Position numbers and translations under genes: made by a program. From Paucilactobacillus suebicus DSM 5007 = KCTC 3549 (GTDB lineage: Bacteria > Bacillota > Bacilli > Lactobacillales > Lactobacillaceae): DNA of 64,000 nucleotides. The DNA is taken from the NCBI RefSeq assembly GCF_001434475.1, contig NZ_AZGF01000001.1, positions 62,001 to 126,000 on the forward strand, read 5' to 3'. Below the pieces are notes generated by a model. It ran no database searches. It was not told where the DNA came from and was given only the letters and a program-made list of their open reading frames with translations. This document shows positions 30,274 to 40,483 of this stretch, in pieces; the stretch's first letter is position 1, and each line of letters begins with the position of its first letter.

Positions 30274-31385
30274 GAGATTTTCGCTCCCCTCTTACCAAGC
30301 AAGATACCCGCAAGAGCACTAGCCACCGGAATTGCCAATACAATACCAATACCGCTAATTAAACTTTGAACGGTTCCGAGTCCCATATTCATGGCAAAAG
30401 TATACCCCCAAGAATTACCATTCTTAAGATACAACAGACTCATCGTAAATGTATCCGCCATAAAAATCATGAATAAAACATTAATTAGTGGTCCCATAAT
30501 AGACTGGCCGACACGTCTACCGGACAGAAATAGGCTCTTCGCTGTCACGTCAGGATTCAATTGCTTTAGCTCAAACAAGGTTGAGACAATATCAGTTGAT
30601 TCATCCATTACCGCTCCTAAAGATCCTAACAATGTTTCCGCTAAAAATAGTGGCCGCGGTACTTGAGTAACATATTGCATCGACTCATAATACATGCCTC
30701 GCTCATGTGTTAACGAAAAAACCAATAAGCTAAGGCCCATTGCAACCGCAGTACCGAGAGTCGTTGCTCCCAAGGTCGCAAGCATTTTTTTTGATGGTCC
30801 CTGCACTATCAGCAGCGTTAATACCGCAAATACAAAGGATAGTGAGCCAAAAATCAGCATTACGTATGTTGCCTGCATCTTTAAATCCAACTGAATCGAC
30901 AAGAAAAAAATAACTCCATTGAGCAACACACTTAACAAGGCCAGCGCGCCATTAAATCTCATAATTAAAAGAAGCAACACGACTACCAACCAAACTAAAA
31001 AGACTAATACCCGATCTCGTTTATAATCTTGAATTGTACCACCCAAATTATGCTTGGATCCTGACAGTTTAACGAATACTTGATCACCAATCTTAAACTT
31101 CTGATCCATTGCATGTGAATCGCTATATTGGTTAGTCAGTCGGACCGTCTGTCCTTTATACCTACCATTCATAATTTTTGCCTTGATACTTTGATTTACC
31201 AAATGATCTACATTATCAAAATTATCTTTTTGCCTTTGTGGTTTCCCATTTTTCACAGTTTGAACCTGTGCAATTGTTCGCTGATACAGTCCCTGATCGT
31301 GTGTAACGAACGTCATCGCTAGCACGCCTGTGATAATCACAATAAGTGCAACCACAATCGTATGTTGATTAACAAATTTCTTCAT
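30270..31385 (-). CDS. YibE/F family membrane protein with extracytoplasmic domain
   Basis: A 371-residue protein. One N-terminal membrane helix is followed by an outside domain of about 95 residues that resembles a small beta barrel (KGQTVRLTNQY, KIGDQVFVKLSG), then about seven helices with the family motif AVMDESTDIVSTLFELKQ and FLSGRRVGQSIMGPLINVLFM. ATG 31385 (MKKFVN) is chosen; GGAGAGGG lies upstream. It forms a two-gene operon with the shorter paralog. The function is not known. Confidence 0.88.
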   Translation of the reverse strand: MKKFVNQHTIVVALIVIITGVLAMTFVTHDQGLYQRTIAQVQTVKNGKPQRQKDNFDNVDHLVNQSIKAKIMNGRYKGQTVRLTNQYSDSHAMDQKFKIGDQVFVKLSGSKHNLGGTIQDYKRDRVLVFLVWLVVVLLLLIMRFNGALALLSVLLNGVIFFLSIQLDLKMQATYVMLIFGSLSFVFAVLTLLIVQGPSKKMLATLGATTLGTAVAMGLSLLVFSLTHERGMYYESMQYVTQVPRPLFLAETLLGSLGAVMDESTDIVSTLFELKQLNPDVTAKSLFLSGRRVGQSIMGPLINVLFMIFMADTFTMSLLYLKNGNSWGYTFAMNMGLGTVQSLISGIGIVLAIPVASALAGILLGKRGAKIS

Positions 31386-31549
31386 ATTAGAAGGTTCCCT
31401 CTCCAATGTCATTTCAAGTTAACATTGTACCGCTGAAACATATTTTAGACATATTTAATTCAAATTCTTTAACTGATCGTAAGGATAATCTGCACAAGAC
31501 AGATTAAAAAATCTATTTAGTTCAATAATTTACCGAATTTATTCTACAA

Positions 31550-31577
31550 AAAAAGGCTGAAATTTTCAGCCTTTTTT
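31550..31577 (-). terminator. terminator of upp
   Basis: AAAGGCTGAAA pairs with TTTCAGCCTTT, with T runs on both strands, just after the upp stop. Confidence 0.88.
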
Positions 31578-31584
31578 GTAAAAT

Positions 31585-32220
31585 TTATTTTGTACCAAAC
31601 AGCCGGTCTCCTGCATCCCCGAGTCCGGGAACAATATAGCCATCTTCGTTAAGTCTTTCATCTAATGCTGCAGTATATATATCAACATCTGGATGTGCCT
31701 CTTGTAGTGCTTTAACACCCTCCGGAGCTGATACCAAGCAAACAAACTTGATGTTTTCTGGCTTAGCACCACGTTTCTTCAATGCATCAATTGCCATGAT
31801 AGCAGATCCACCAGTAGCAAGCATTGGGTCAACAACCAATAATTGACGCTGATCAATGTCAGAAGGTAACTTAACAAAGTACTCATGTGGCTTCAAGGTT
31901 TGTTCATCACGGTACATTCCAATATGTCCCACTTTAGCGGCAGGAATCAATTCCAAAATTCCATCAACCATGCCTAAACCAGCACGTAAAATTGGAATAA
32001 TCGCAACTTTTTTCCCGGCGAGCTGTTTCTTAACCGTTTTTTGAATTGGTGTTTCCACTTCAACATCCTCTAATGGCATATCACGAGAAACCTCGTAACC
32101 CATTAGTGTTGAAATTTCATTAACAGTTTCCCGGAAAAATTTTGTGCCGACATTCTTATCACGAATCAACGTTAATTTATGTTGAATAAGTGGGTGATCA
32201 AGTACTTCAAACTTGCCCAT
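31585..32220 (-). CDS. upp: uracil phosphoribosyltransferase
   Basis: A 211-residue PRTase that makes UMP from uracil and PRPP. The PRPP-binding motif is [12 protein letters not shown] (about residues 130-141), with [12 protein letters not shown] earlier and the uracil-binding [12 protein letters not shown] at the C-terminus. AAAGGAGTG precedes the ATG. It is downstream of glyA, the usual order in Bacilli, with a 76-base gap. Confidence 0.97.
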   Translation of the reverse strand: MGKFEVLDHPLIQHKLTLIRDKNVGTKFFRETVNEISTLMGYEVSRDMPLEDVEVETPIQKTVKKQLAGKKVAIIPILRAGLGMVDGILELIPAAKVGHIGMYRDEQTLKPHEYFVKLPSDIDQRQLLVVDPMLATGGSAIMAIDALKKRGAKPENIKFVCLVSAPEGVKALQEAHPDVDIYTAALDERLNEDGYIVPGLGDAGDRLFGTK

Positions 32221-32296
32221 GACAAATAAACACTCCTTTGAATTTCTTTTCTATTGTACCAAATATAAGTGGTCAAAATACGATTCTCACTAAAAA

Positions 32297-33529
32297 TTAA
32301 TTAATTTTATGTGCTTCAGTCAGTCGTTTAACTTCTGCAGCAACCTCTGCCATTACCTGATCATCGTCTGATTTTTTAATTACCCGTAAAATCAAATGCG
32401 CCACTTGTTGCGCATCACTTTCAGTAAAGCCTCTGCTAGTAATAGCTGGGGTTCCAAGGCGCAGTCCACTAGTCACAAAAGGGCTAAGTGGTTCGTTTGG
32501 AATAGATTCCTTATTAGCGGTGATATTGACACTGTCCAGCAGGTTCTGTAATTGTTTACCATTTAGCTTAGTTTTAGAAATATCGATTGTCATTAAATGA
32601 TTGTCAGTGCCATCTGAAACAACGTGAACAAGGTCATCATTATTAAATACAGCTGCCATCGCCTGTGCGTTTTTCACAACCTGGTTAATGTAATCAGTAA
32701 ACTCAGGTTGTAAATCCTCATAAAAAGCCTGCGCTTTGCCAGCAATTACATGTTCCAACGGTCCACCTTGTGATCCAGGAAAAACTGCCGAATTTAACTT
32801 TTTGGCAAACTTATTCTGACTTAAAATCATTCCTCCCCGAGGCCCACGAAGAGTCTTATGAGTTGTCGTTGTCACGACATCTGCAATTCCAACTGGACTA
32901 GGATGTGCTCCCGTGGCCACCAATCCAGCAATATGGGCCATATCAACCATTAAATAGGCACCAACTTGGTCAGCAATGTCACGAAATTTTTGCCAGTCAA
33001 TAATGCGACTGTAGGCTGAAGCGCCGGCGACAATCAATTGAGGCTTAACTTCCATTGCTTGCTTCAAAATTTCATCATAATCAAGTAGTTCCGTTTCAGT
33101 ATTTAACCCGTATCCATAGGCTTTGTAAAACTTACCACTAAAATTTACTGCAGCCCCATGTGTAAGATGACCGCCAGCATCAAGACCCATACCAAGAATT
33201 GTATCACCAGGTTTAAGCAAGGCCTGATAAACGGCAGCATTGGCCTGTGAGCCAGAATGGGGTTGCACATTAACATACTCCGCACCAAACAACCGCTGTG
33301 CATAATCGATAGCTAGCTGTTCAACTTCGTCAATGTATTGACAGCCACCATAGTAACGTTTGCCAGGATAACCCTCCGCATATTTGTTTGTTAATACAGA
33401 GCCCTGAGCTTCACGAACTGCATCAGACACAATATTTTCTGACGCAATTAATTCAATCGTATCTTCTTGTCGATGTTCTTCTTTTGTAATTGATGACCAT
33501 AATTTCGGATCTTTACCTTGATAGTTCAC
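32297..33529 (-). CDS. glyA: serine hydroxymethyltransferase
   Basis: A 410-residue PLP enzyme interconverting serine and glycine with tetrahydrofolate. The PLP lysine lies in [16 protein letters not shown], and the N-terminal [10 protein letters not shown] and [15 protein letters not shown] are conserved. GTG 33529 is chosen (AAAGGAG eight bases upstream); the ATG at 33556 would place that ribosome site inside the gene. Confidence 0.97.
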   Translation of the reverse strand: MNYQGKDPKLWSSITKEEHRQEDTIELIASENIVSDAVREAQGSVLTNKYAEGYPGKRYYGGCQYIDEVEQLAIDYAQRLFGAEYVNVQPHSGSQANAAVYQALLKPGDTILGMGLDAGGHLTHGAAVNFSGKFYKAYGYGLNTETELLDYDEILKQAMEVKPQLIVAGASAYSRIIDWQKFRDIADQVGAYLMVDMAHIAGLVATGAHPSPVGIADVVTTTTHKTLRGPRGGMILSQNKFAKKLNSAVFPGSQGGPLEHVIAGKAQAFYEDLQPEFTDYINQVVKNAQAMAAVFNNDDLVHVVSDGTDNHLMTIDISKTKLNGKQLQNLLDSVNITANKESIPNEPLSPFVTSGLRLGTPAITSRGFTESDAQQVAHLILRVIKKSDDDQVMAEVAAEVKRLTEAHKIN

Positions 33530-33588
33530 TGACCTCACTCCTTTGTTAATAACCATTGTAATAAAAAAATCGGTCCAGACAATCCCTT

Positions 33589-34614
33589 TTAGTTATTTAA
33601 TGAAGAAAAGTGAGCTCCGCCGGCAGATTTGTTTAGCCGATTCATGTAAGCCACCCCAAGTCCTTTATTTTCATAACCTTGAGCGAAAATTACTTTAATT
33701 GAATCTTGATCGTCAAATTGACGTAAACCTGCAAACAAGTTGGCACTAGCCTGTTCAATCCCACTACCTAATGAATACGAAGTGACATTTTTTAGATTAA
33801 TAAAACTTTCTAGAATTTGATCATCTGCTAGGACACCGACTTGTTTTCCATGCTGCTTAACCCAATCGACTACCTTTGCCCATTCTTTAGCGTTATCAAC
33901 GACATAAACCTGGGCACGTGGTGCGTAATGTTTATACTTCATTCCTGGTGCCTTTGGAGTCTCATTTTGGCCAACTTGATGATGATTTGTATCAATTGAA
34001 CCAATGACCGCTTCTATCTGGGCCTGAGTCACTGCACCTGGACGCAAAATTACCGGTGTATCAGTGGACATATCTAACACTGTCGATTCAACACCAACCT
34101 TGGTTGGACCATCATCCAAAATGCCAGCAATTTTACCACTCAAGTCATGATACACGTGCTGTGCAGTTGTTGGGCTCGGTTTGCCAGAAGTATTAGCAGA
34201 TGGGCCAACAATCGGTCGACCAGCCAATTTAATTAATTTCAATGTCGCCTGATTGTTAGGAAATCTAAATGCGGCCGTTGTAAGTCCACCCGTGACTGTT
34301 TTTGACAACACATCAGGTTTCAATTTAAAAATTATTGTCAGTGAGCCTGGCCAAAACTTAGCCATTAATTTACGAGCTGCGGGTGAAATAATCGCTGCAT
34401 ATTTCTCAACGGTCTCCACATCAGCAACGTGAACAATCAACGGATTATCACTAGGGCGTCCCTTAGCTGCATACACCTGTGAGACCGCCGTTTCATTAGT
34501 TGCATCTGAACCCAATCCGTATACTGTTTCAGTTGGAAACGCCACTAACTGGCCATTTGTAATCAAATCTGCAGCCGCTTGAATTTCATTAATTGAATAG
34601 ATCTTAGTTTGCAT
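33589..34614 (-). CDS. ywlC: threonylcarbamoyl-AMP synthase (Sua5/YwlC)
   Basis: A 341-residue protein with the YrdC domain ([38 protein letters not shown]) and a C-terminal Sua5 domain containing [16 protein letters not shown]. It makes the threonylcarbamoyl-AMP intermediate of tRNA t6A37. ATG 34614 has GGGAG eight bases upstream and overlaps prmC by 11 bases. Confidence 0.95.
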   Translation of the reverse strand: MQTKIYSINEIQAAADLITNGQLVAFPTETVYGLGSDATNETAVSQVYAAKGRPSDNPLIVHVADVETVEKYAAIISPAARKLMAKFWPGSLTIIFKLKPDVLSKTVTGGLTTAAFRFPNNQATLKLIKLAGRPIVGPSANTSGKPSPTTAQHVYHDLSGKIAGILDDGPTKVGVESTVLDMSTDTPVILRPGAVTQAQIEAVIGSIDTNHHQVGQNETPKAPGMKYKHYAPRAQVYVVDNAKEWAKVVDWVKQHGKQVGVLADDQILESFINLKNVTSYSLGSGIEQASANLFAGLRQFDDQDSIKVIFAQGYENKGLGVAYMNRLNKSAGGAHFSSLNN

Positions 34615-35482
34615 TACTATCGCTCCCATTAAATACGTTTCTAACCATCACCATCCGCATTAAATCGTTAATATCATGTTTGGTAACCACATCGGCCTGC
34701 GGATAAGACCGTTTAAAGATTGATTCAACACTATTTTCCTGACGATATCCAGTCTCAGCGACAAACACACCGTCACGTGTTAGATATTGATAAAGTTGCG
34801 GTGCTATTTCATCATATATCGCAAGACCCTGGTGTTCTGCAAACAAAGCGATATGTGGTTCGTACATGATAACCGCTTCATCCATCATTTTAATTTCATC
34901 TGTGCCAATATATGGTGGATTACTGATAATCAAATCAAATTGATGATTTGCTTCAATTTGTTCAAACAAATCACTTTCAATAAAATGGACGGCTGCTTGA
35001 AGATGTTGTGCATTCCACCGTGCAACACTTAATGCATCTAAGGAAATGTCACTTGCCGTCACCTGCCAATTTGGTCTCTCAAGTTTGAGCGTAATTCCGA
35101 TTACTCCGCTACCCGTTCCAATATCCAACACATTTAACTTTGTGCCAGATTTAAACATTTGTAAGACCCAATCAATCATTTCTTCTGTTTCACTTTCAGG
35201 AACGAGCACATTCTCGTTAACCTTAAAGTTTCTTCCGTAAAATGGTGCTTTCCCCACAATGTATTGCGCAGGCTCATGATTTAAAATCCGTTCTATCGCC
35301 TGTTTAAAAAAAGTGACTTCACCGTTACTCATAATTTCCCGGCGGTGCATTAACCAATCCGTGGTCGACCAATCATGAGACATCAACAAAACATACATTG
35401 GTGCATTTTGATCAACGTTTTTACCATTAATACACGAAGAAGCCCAATTAAGGGCTTCTTGGTAAGTCATTTGATTACTCAT
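34604..35482 (-). CDS. prmC: release factor glutamine methyltransferase PrmC
   Basis: A 292-residue SAM methyltransferase that methylates the GGQ glutamine of release factors. SAM motif [15 protein letters not shown] and catalytic NPPY in [10 protein letters not shown] are present; the N-terminal helical domain includes [16 protein letters not shown] 35482 overlaps the prfA stop by eight bases, so translation is coupled. The longer frame to 35554 lies within prfA. Confidence 0.96.
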   Translation of the reverse strand: MSNQMTYQEALNWASSCINGKNVDQNAPMYVLLMSHDWSTTDWLMHRREIMSNGEVTFFKQAIERILNHEPAQYIVGKAPFYGRNFKVNENVLVPESETEEMIDWVLQMFKSGTKLNVLDIGTGSGVIGITLKLERPNWQVTASDISLDALSVARWNAQHLQAAVHFIESDLFEQIEANHQFDLIISNPPYIGTDEIKMMDEAVIMYEPHIALFAEHQGLAIYDEIAPQLYQYLTRDGVFVAETGYRQENSVESIFKRSYPQADVVTKHDINDLMRMVMVRNVFNGSDSNAN

Positions 35483-36557
35483 TTCTAAGTTGCTCCATCT
35501 TTTCTGCTTGGTCAGCAATAACCAATGCATCAATGATTTCATCGAGCTCGCCATTCATGATCCGATCCAGCTTATTTAAAGTTAAGCCAATTCTGTGATC
35601 CGTCACCCTGTTTTGAGGATAGTTATAAGTTCTGATTCGCTCAGAACGATCGCCAGTTCCCACTTTTGACTTACGCTGTTCGTTGTACGCACTTTGCTCC
35701 TTTTGCTGATAATAATCGTACACACGAGACTTTAAAATTTGCATCGCCTTCACACGGTTTTGTTGTTGTGAACGTTGATCCTGCATCGCCACAACAATTC
35801 CAGTCGGTAAGTGGGTCATACGAACCGCTGAAGAAGTCTTATTGATGTGTTGACCACCAGCACCGGAAGAACGGTAAACGTCTGTTCGAATATCCTTTGG
35901 GTCAAGATCAATATCGACATCTTCTGCTTCTGGCATGACACCAACAGTTGCGGTTGAAGTATGCACACGACCGGCAGATTCCGTTACAGGAACACGTTGA
36001 ACACGGTGAGCTCCGTTCTCATACTTCAGCTTAGAATAAACGCTATCACCGGTAATCATCAGCACGATTTCCTTAAATCCACCGACCTCAGTTTCATTAC
36101 GGTCAACGACTTCGATTGTCCAACCTTGTTTTTCTGCATAGCGACTATACATTTCAAATAGATCCGCTGCAAACAAGCTAGCCTCATCCCCACCAGCAGC
36201 TCCATGAATTTCCATAATAATGTTTTTGTCATCATTAGGATCTTTAGGAAGCAACAATACACGTAATTCCTGTTCTAGCTTTTCAAGTTGCTCCTTTGAA
36301 TCAGAAAGCTCTTCTTTAGTCAATTCTTCCATCTCTGAATCTAGCTTTTCACGAAGCAACTCTTCGTCATCACTAATTTGCTGATTAATTTTTTTATATT
36401 CATTGTATTTTTCAACAGTGTCTCGCAGACTGCCTTCTTCTTTTGACAACTTCATAAATTTTTGTGTATCAGCAATTACATCTGGATCACTGATTAATTC
36501 ATTTAATTCATCATAACGATCGGCCACTGCCTGTAATTTTTCAAATATCTCGTCCAT
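35475..36557 (-). CDS. prfA: peptide chain release factor 1
   Basis: A 360-residue class I release factor for UAA/UAG. It has the codon-recognition motif PVT in [14 protein letters not shown], the peptidyl-hydrolysis motif GGQ in [12 protein letters not shown] (about residues 230-240), and the N-terminal coiled coil. AACCTCCGGGG (minus strand GGAGGTT) precedes the ATG. Confidence 0.97.
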   Translation of the reverse strand: MDEIFEKLQAVADRYDELNELISDPDVIADTQKFMKLSKEEGSLRDTVEKYNEYKKINQQISDDEELLREKLDSEMEELTKEELSDSKEQLEKLEQELRVLLLPKDPNDDKNIIMEIHGAAGGDEASLFAADLFEMYSRYAEKQGWTIEVVDRNETEVGGFKEIVLMITGDSVYSKLKYENGAHRVQRVPVTESAGRVHTSTATVGVMPEAEDVDIDLDPKDIRTDVYRSSGAGGQHINKTSSAVRMTHLPTGIVVAMQDQRSQQQNRVKAMQILKSRVYDYYQQKEQSAYNEQRKSKVGTGDRSERIRTYNYPQNRVTDHRIGLTLNKLDRIMNGELDEIIDALVIADQAEKMEQLRNE

Positions 36558-36572
36558 TTTAACCTCCGGGGT

Positions 36573-37145
36573 TTACTTCAACTTTGGGTGAAAGTAATGT
36601 TTACGGCACACTGGATAGTATGACTCATTACCACCAATCATCACTTGTTGTCCTTCATAAACTGGTTTACCATCCAGTAATCGTAAATTCATGATTGCTT
36701 TCTTGGTGCAGAACCAGCAGATAGTCTTCATTTCTTCAATCTTGTCCGCGTAAATCAATAAATATTTTGATCCCTCAAATAATTGATTGCGAAAATCGTT
36801 TTTGAGGCCAAACGTCATCACTGGAATGTTCAACTCATCAACAATTTTGGTTAGTTCAATAATATGTTCCCTTTTAAGAAACTGAGCCTCATCTATTAGC
36901 ACGCATGAAGCTTCAGGGTTTTCCCGTTTAACGTACTCAAAAATATTGGTGTCTTCCATGATTGGCACTGCTGAACGGTGCATTCCAATTCTGCTGGCAA
37001 TTTCACCAACTCCAGCTCGATCATCAACGCCACTAGTCAAAATAATCACTGACTTGCCTTGTTCTTCATAGTTGTGGGCAACTTTCAAAATTTCAATTGA
37101 CTTGCCAGAATTCATTGCACCATATTTAAAAAATAACTGGGCCAC
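36573..37145 (-). CDS. tdk: thymidine kinase
   Basis: A 190-residue type II thymidine kinase. P-loop [12 protein letters not shown], Walker B LIDEAQFL (catalytic Glu) and the zinc-binding pair CWFC with a C-terminal CRKHYF are seen. GTG 37145 is chosen because AAAAAGGTG lies just upstream; the GTG at 37154 overlaps that site. It is the first gene of the tdk-prfA-prmC-sua5-glyA-upp run and has its own promoter. Confidence 0.95.
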   Translation of the reverse strand: MAQLFFKYGAMNSGKSIEILKVAHNYEEQGKSVIILTSGVDDRAGVGEIASRIGMHRSAVPIMEDTNIFEYVKRENPEASCVLIDEAQFLKREHIIELTKIVDELNIPVMTFGLKNDFRNQLFEGSKYLLIYADKIEEMKTICWFCTKKAIMNLRLLDGKPVYEGQQVMIGGNESYYPVCRKHYFHPKLK

Positions 37146-37178
37146 TTGTTTCACCTTTTTCTTTGCAGATTCTTTTAT

Positions 37179-37206
37179 AGTATAACAAATTATGGTGTTG
37201 TAACAA
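37179..37206 (-). promoter_or_regulatory. promoter of tdk
   Basis: Minus strand TTGTTA (37201-37206), 16 bases, TATACT (37179-37184). Confidence 0.65.
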
Positions 37207-37236
37207 ATAATGTTTTGTATTCAATGGTTTTAATAT

Positions 37237-37265
37237 TTGTGATTTTACTAAATTAACGCTAAAAT
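37237..37265 (+). promoter_or_regulatory. promoter of murT-gatD
   Basis: TTGTGA (37237-37242), 17 bases, TAAAAT (37260-37265), about 65 bases before the murT start. Confidence 0.6.
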
Positions 37266-37332
37266 GAGTCGTTAAATTAAATTATCAAGTATGCTTATCT
37301 AAACGTAATTAACTATTGGAGGAAGTTTTAAC

Positions 37333-38676
37333 ATGTCGATCAGAAGTACAGTGGCCGCTGCGGCCGGTAAATCGAGTTACTGGTTTCTGCACACATTTTT
37401 ACACGGAGGAAGTTCACTGCCTGGCAAGATAACAACTGCTATCGACCCTAATATTCTAAATGCATTTGGCAAAAAATATGACGTTGTGATTATTACAGGA
37501 ACAAATGGTAAAACGCTCACAACGGCGCTCAGCGTTCGTGTGCTCCAACAAAAGTATGACAGTGTTTTAACAAACCCAACTGGCTCCAACATGGAACAAG
37601 GAATTGTCACCACATTTATTACGGCTCATAAGTCAAAACGTGGCAAAACACTAGCAATTCTTGAAGTTGACGAAGCTAATGTCGTCAAAGTTACCAAGTA
37701 CATCACTCCAATTGCATTTGTGTTTACTAATCTGTTCCGTGATCAAATGGATCGATACGGCGAAATCTATACCACTTACGATAAAATACTAGCCGGTGTT
37801 AAATTAGCACCTGACGCCACCATCATTGCCAATGGAGACGAACAAATCTTTAACTCGCGTGAATTACCAAACCCTATTATTTATTACGGCTTCAATCACG
37901 AATTAGCAAAAGACGTGAAGGCACCGGCAAATACTGATGGTTTACTATGTCCAAAGTGTAATCACATTCTGCACTATGGATTCATTACCTATGCTAACCT
38001 AGGTGACTACTTCTGCCCTCACTGTGGTTTCAGACGTCCTACCTTGAATTATCAAGTTAACAAGCTGATTGCCCAAACACCAACAAGTTCTACGTTTGAA
38101 ATTGATCACCATGAATTTACAGTACAAATCGGTGGCCTCTACAATGTTTATAACGCATTAGCAGCGTATGCTCTTGGACGCTTTTTAGATGTATCCGCAG
38201 AACAAATTCAAACAGCATTTGCAGCAGATAAAAAAGTCTTTGGTCGTCAAGAAGTCATTGACGTTGATGGTAAAAAAGTCACTTTGATTCTGGTAAAAAA
38301 TCCAGTTGGCTTAAACCAGGTTCTCGATATGATTTTAACTGATAAAGATCCATTCTCATTTGTTGCACTATTAAACGCCAATTACGCTGACGGAATTGAT
38401 ACAAGTTGGATTTGGGACGGCAATTTCGAAAAGTTACAACAACATGATATTCCAGCATTTATGACTGGTGGAGAGCGCTATAAAGATATCACCTTCAGGC
38501 TTAAGGTGGCTGGAGTGGATGATCCTGTCATTGAACCAGACCTGACCAAAGCAATCGATAAAATTAAAGATTTACCGACTGAAAAGGTTTATATTTTGGC
38601 AACTTACACTGCTGTGTTACAATTACGCAAACAGTTAGCTGATAAAGGCTACATCAAGGAAGGAATGGAAGCATAA
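37333..38676 (+). CDS. murT: lipid II isoglutaminyl synthase, MurT subunit
   Basis: A 447-residue Mur-ligase-like protein. Mur P-loop ITGTNGKTLTT (about residues 54-64), a four-cysteine zinc ribbon inserted in the middle domain (CPKCNH and CPHCGF), and the C-terminal DUF1727 domain are present. With GatD it amidates the D-Glu of lipid II, needed for crosslinking in many Gram-positives. TTGGAGGAAG precedes the ATG. The stop overlaps gatD by one base (TAATG). Confidence 0.96.
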   Translation: MSIRSTVAAAAGKSSYWFLHTFLHGGSSLPGKITTAIDPNILNAFGKKYDVVIITGTNGKTLTTALSVRVLQQKYDSVLTNPTGSNMEQGIVTTFITAHKSKRGKTLAILEVDEANVVKVTKYITPIAFVFTNLFRDQMDRYGEIYTTYDKILAGVKLAPDATIIANGDEQIFNSRELPNPIIYYGFNHELAKDVKAPANTDGLLCPKCNHILHYGFITYANLGDYFCPHCGFRRPTLNYQVNKLIAQTPTSSTFEIDHHEFTVQIGGLYNVYNALAAYALGRFLDVSAEQIQTAFAADKKVFGRQEVIDVDGKKVTLILVKNPVGLNQVLDMILTDKDPFSFVALLNANYADGIDTSWIWDGNFEKLQQHDIPAFMTGGERYKDITFRLKVAGVDDPVIEPDLTKAIDKIKDLPTEKVYILATYTAVLQLRKQLADKGYIKEGMEA

Positions 38677-39383
38677 TGGCAACTTATTCATTGAATTTAG
38701 CACATCTATATGGTGATTTGCTCAATACCTATGGTGACGTTGGCAACATTCTAGCTTTGAAATACTATGCTAATCAAATGGATGCTGAATTAACCACAAC
38801 GGTCATTAGTATTGAGGAAAGTTTTGATCCAGACAAGTTTGATATCGCTTTTTTTGGTGGTGGTCAAGATTACGAACAAATGATTGTCTCAAAAGACATT
38901 CAGACTAAAAAAGATGGTATTGAAAAGTTCATTAATGACGACAAACCGATGCTTGCCATTTGCGGCGGGTATCAGTTATTAGGCCACTATTATATCGGTG
39001 CGCATGGTGAAAAAATTAATGGGATCGGCGTTTTAGATCATTACACATTGAGCCAGGATAACAACCGGTTTATTGGTGACATTACTATTAAAAATGAACA
39101 AACTGGTGAGCTTTACCATGGATTTGAAAATCATAACGGCAGAACCTTTATTGGTAAAAGTGAGCAGCCATTGGGAGATGTCGTTTCTGGGCATGGCAAC
39201 AACGGTGAGGACCAAAAGGAAGGTGCCATTTACAAACAGACCTATTGCTCATACTTCCATGGACCAATTTTAACCAGAAACGGTGAACTCGCCAAGAGAA
39301 TGTTACTAAAAGCACTGCACAATAAATATCCCGATGCAGATTTTACGAATCAAGAACAGCTTGAAATTAAACCCACATTTTAA
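38676..39383 (+). CDS. gatD: lipid II isoglutaminyl synthase, glutaminase subunit GatD
   Basis: A 235-residue class I glutamine amidotransferase (CobB/CobQ-like). The nucleophile is Cys96 in LAICGGYQLLG, and the catalytic His is in YFHGPIL near residue 193. It releases ammonia from glutamine for MurT. Translation is coupled to murT through TAATG. The operon ends in a strong terminator. Confidence 0.96.
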   Translation: MATYSLNLAHLYGDLLNTYGDVGNILALKYYANQMDAELTTTVISIEESFDPDKFDIAFFGGGQDYEQMIVSKDIQTKKDGIEKFINDDKPMLAICGGYQLLGHYYIGAHGEKINGIGVLDHYTLSQDNNRFIGDITIKNEQTGELYHGFENHNGRTFIGKSEQPLGDVVSGHGNNGEDQKEGAIYKQTYCSYFHGPILTRNGELAKRMLLKALHNKYPDADFTNQEQLEIKPTF

Positions 39384-39401
39384 TTAATAAACAGAGTTAA
39401 C

Positions 39402-39446
39402 AAAATGAGCGATGTACAAATCAATGTACATCGCTCATTTTGTATT
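39402..39446. terminator. bidirectional terminator between gatD and the serine hydrolase gene
   Basis: A perfect 17-bp stem (39402-39418 with 39425-39441) with a 6-nt loop. Each strand ends in an A/T tract. It serves convergent gatD and the gene ending at 39458. Confidence 0.9.
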
Positions 39447-39457
39447 TCAGATAATTT

Positions 39458-40474
39458 TTAGTAGATTTTGTCAGTTAAATAGGTATTAATTAGTTGATGA
39501 CGGCGTTTCAAAAATTCATCATTGTCAGCGCTAGGATGAACTCGATTCGATAACATGATGAATCCCTGCTTGGTAAACTTATCCAGCACCATCCAAGTAC
39601 CAGTAAAGCCGGTGTGATAGACAACCATGTGATCATCTGCAGCACCGCTTTTTAATACTCGCCAACCAAATGTGCGTCCATGATAACCATCCATCGGTGT
39701 CTGATCTTGAAACAGTTGTGACATTGTTTCATCACTCAGCATTCCGTTTAGATTATTCTCTACAAATGCGTGACTAAATGTTTCCAAATCGTCAAGTGTA
39801 CTAAACAACCCGGCACAACCACAATGTTCTCGCAAAATGTAGGCCTTAGGGTCGTGAACAACGCCACGAATTAAGCCACGTTCCTTTTGAATCTCAGTTG
39901 GTACGCAATTGGCAGCCACAGGCCGAAACGTCGAGTGACTCATTTGCAGTGGTTGTAAAATCTGTTGACTAATAACCGTTTGAACTGGTTGATGATAGAA
40001 GGCCTCTATAATCCAACCCAAGTAGATAAAACCAATGTCTGCATACTTTACATGCTGATTAAAGTCATCACCAACTGTCAGTCCCAACAATGCCTTAGTT
40101 AAATCAGCTGGCAATAAATGGTTACGATTAGGAATATAACCGGTAATGCCTGAAGTGTGTGTCAATAAATTGCGAACTGTCACTTGGCTATCACCAAAAT
40201 CAGGCAGATAATCTTGAATATAATCATCAGCAGACAACTTGCCAGCTTGAATCAATTTCATTATCAATGTCGTCGTCCCAATTACTTTTGTTAGTGATGC
40301 GACATCGTACTGAGCTCCATGCCAAAGTGGCTGAACAGTCGGAATTAGTTGTGAATGGCCAAAAACCTCACTAACTTTCTTTTGACCATCAAAAATGACA
40401 TATGAAACCCCAGGAACTATTCCGTCTTCCACTAATGCATGAAGTTGTTCAATTGTTTGGCTGTACTGACTCAT
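39458..40474 (-). CDS. serine hydrolase, class C beta-lactamase/PBP-like family
   Basis: A 338-residue protein of the beta-lactamase-related esterase group. The SxxK motif is S60-LTK, the second motif is KYADIG (Tyr with Asp in place of the usual Asn), and HTGFTGTW stands at the KTG position. There is no signal peptide, so it is probably cytoplasmic; such proteins often are esterases or peptidases, and resistance to beta-lactams is not implied. AGGAGGATTTC precedes the ATG. Confidence 0.85.
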   Translation of the reverse strand: MSQYSQTIEQLHALVEDGIVPGVSYVIFDGQKKVSEVFGHSQLIPTVQPLWHGAQYDVASLTKVIGTTTLIMKLIQAGKLSADDYIQDYLPDFGDSQVTVRNLLTHTSGITGYIPNRNHLLPADLTKALLGLTVGDDFNQHVKYADIGFIYLGWIIEAFYHQPVQTVISQQILQPLQMSHSTFRPVAANCVPTEIQKERGLIRGVVHDPKAYILREHCGCAGLFSTLDDLETFSHAFVENNLNGMLSDETMSQLFQDQTPMDGYHGRTFGWRVLKSGAADDHMVVYHTGFTGTWMVLDKFTKQGFIMLSNRVHPSADNDEFLKRRHQLINTYLTDKIY

Positions 40475-40483
40475 GAAATCCTC

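Noticed and set aside
39458-40474. beta-lactamase resistance gene
   Set aside because: No signal peptide, and the YxN motif is YAD; the family is mostly esterases or peptidases.
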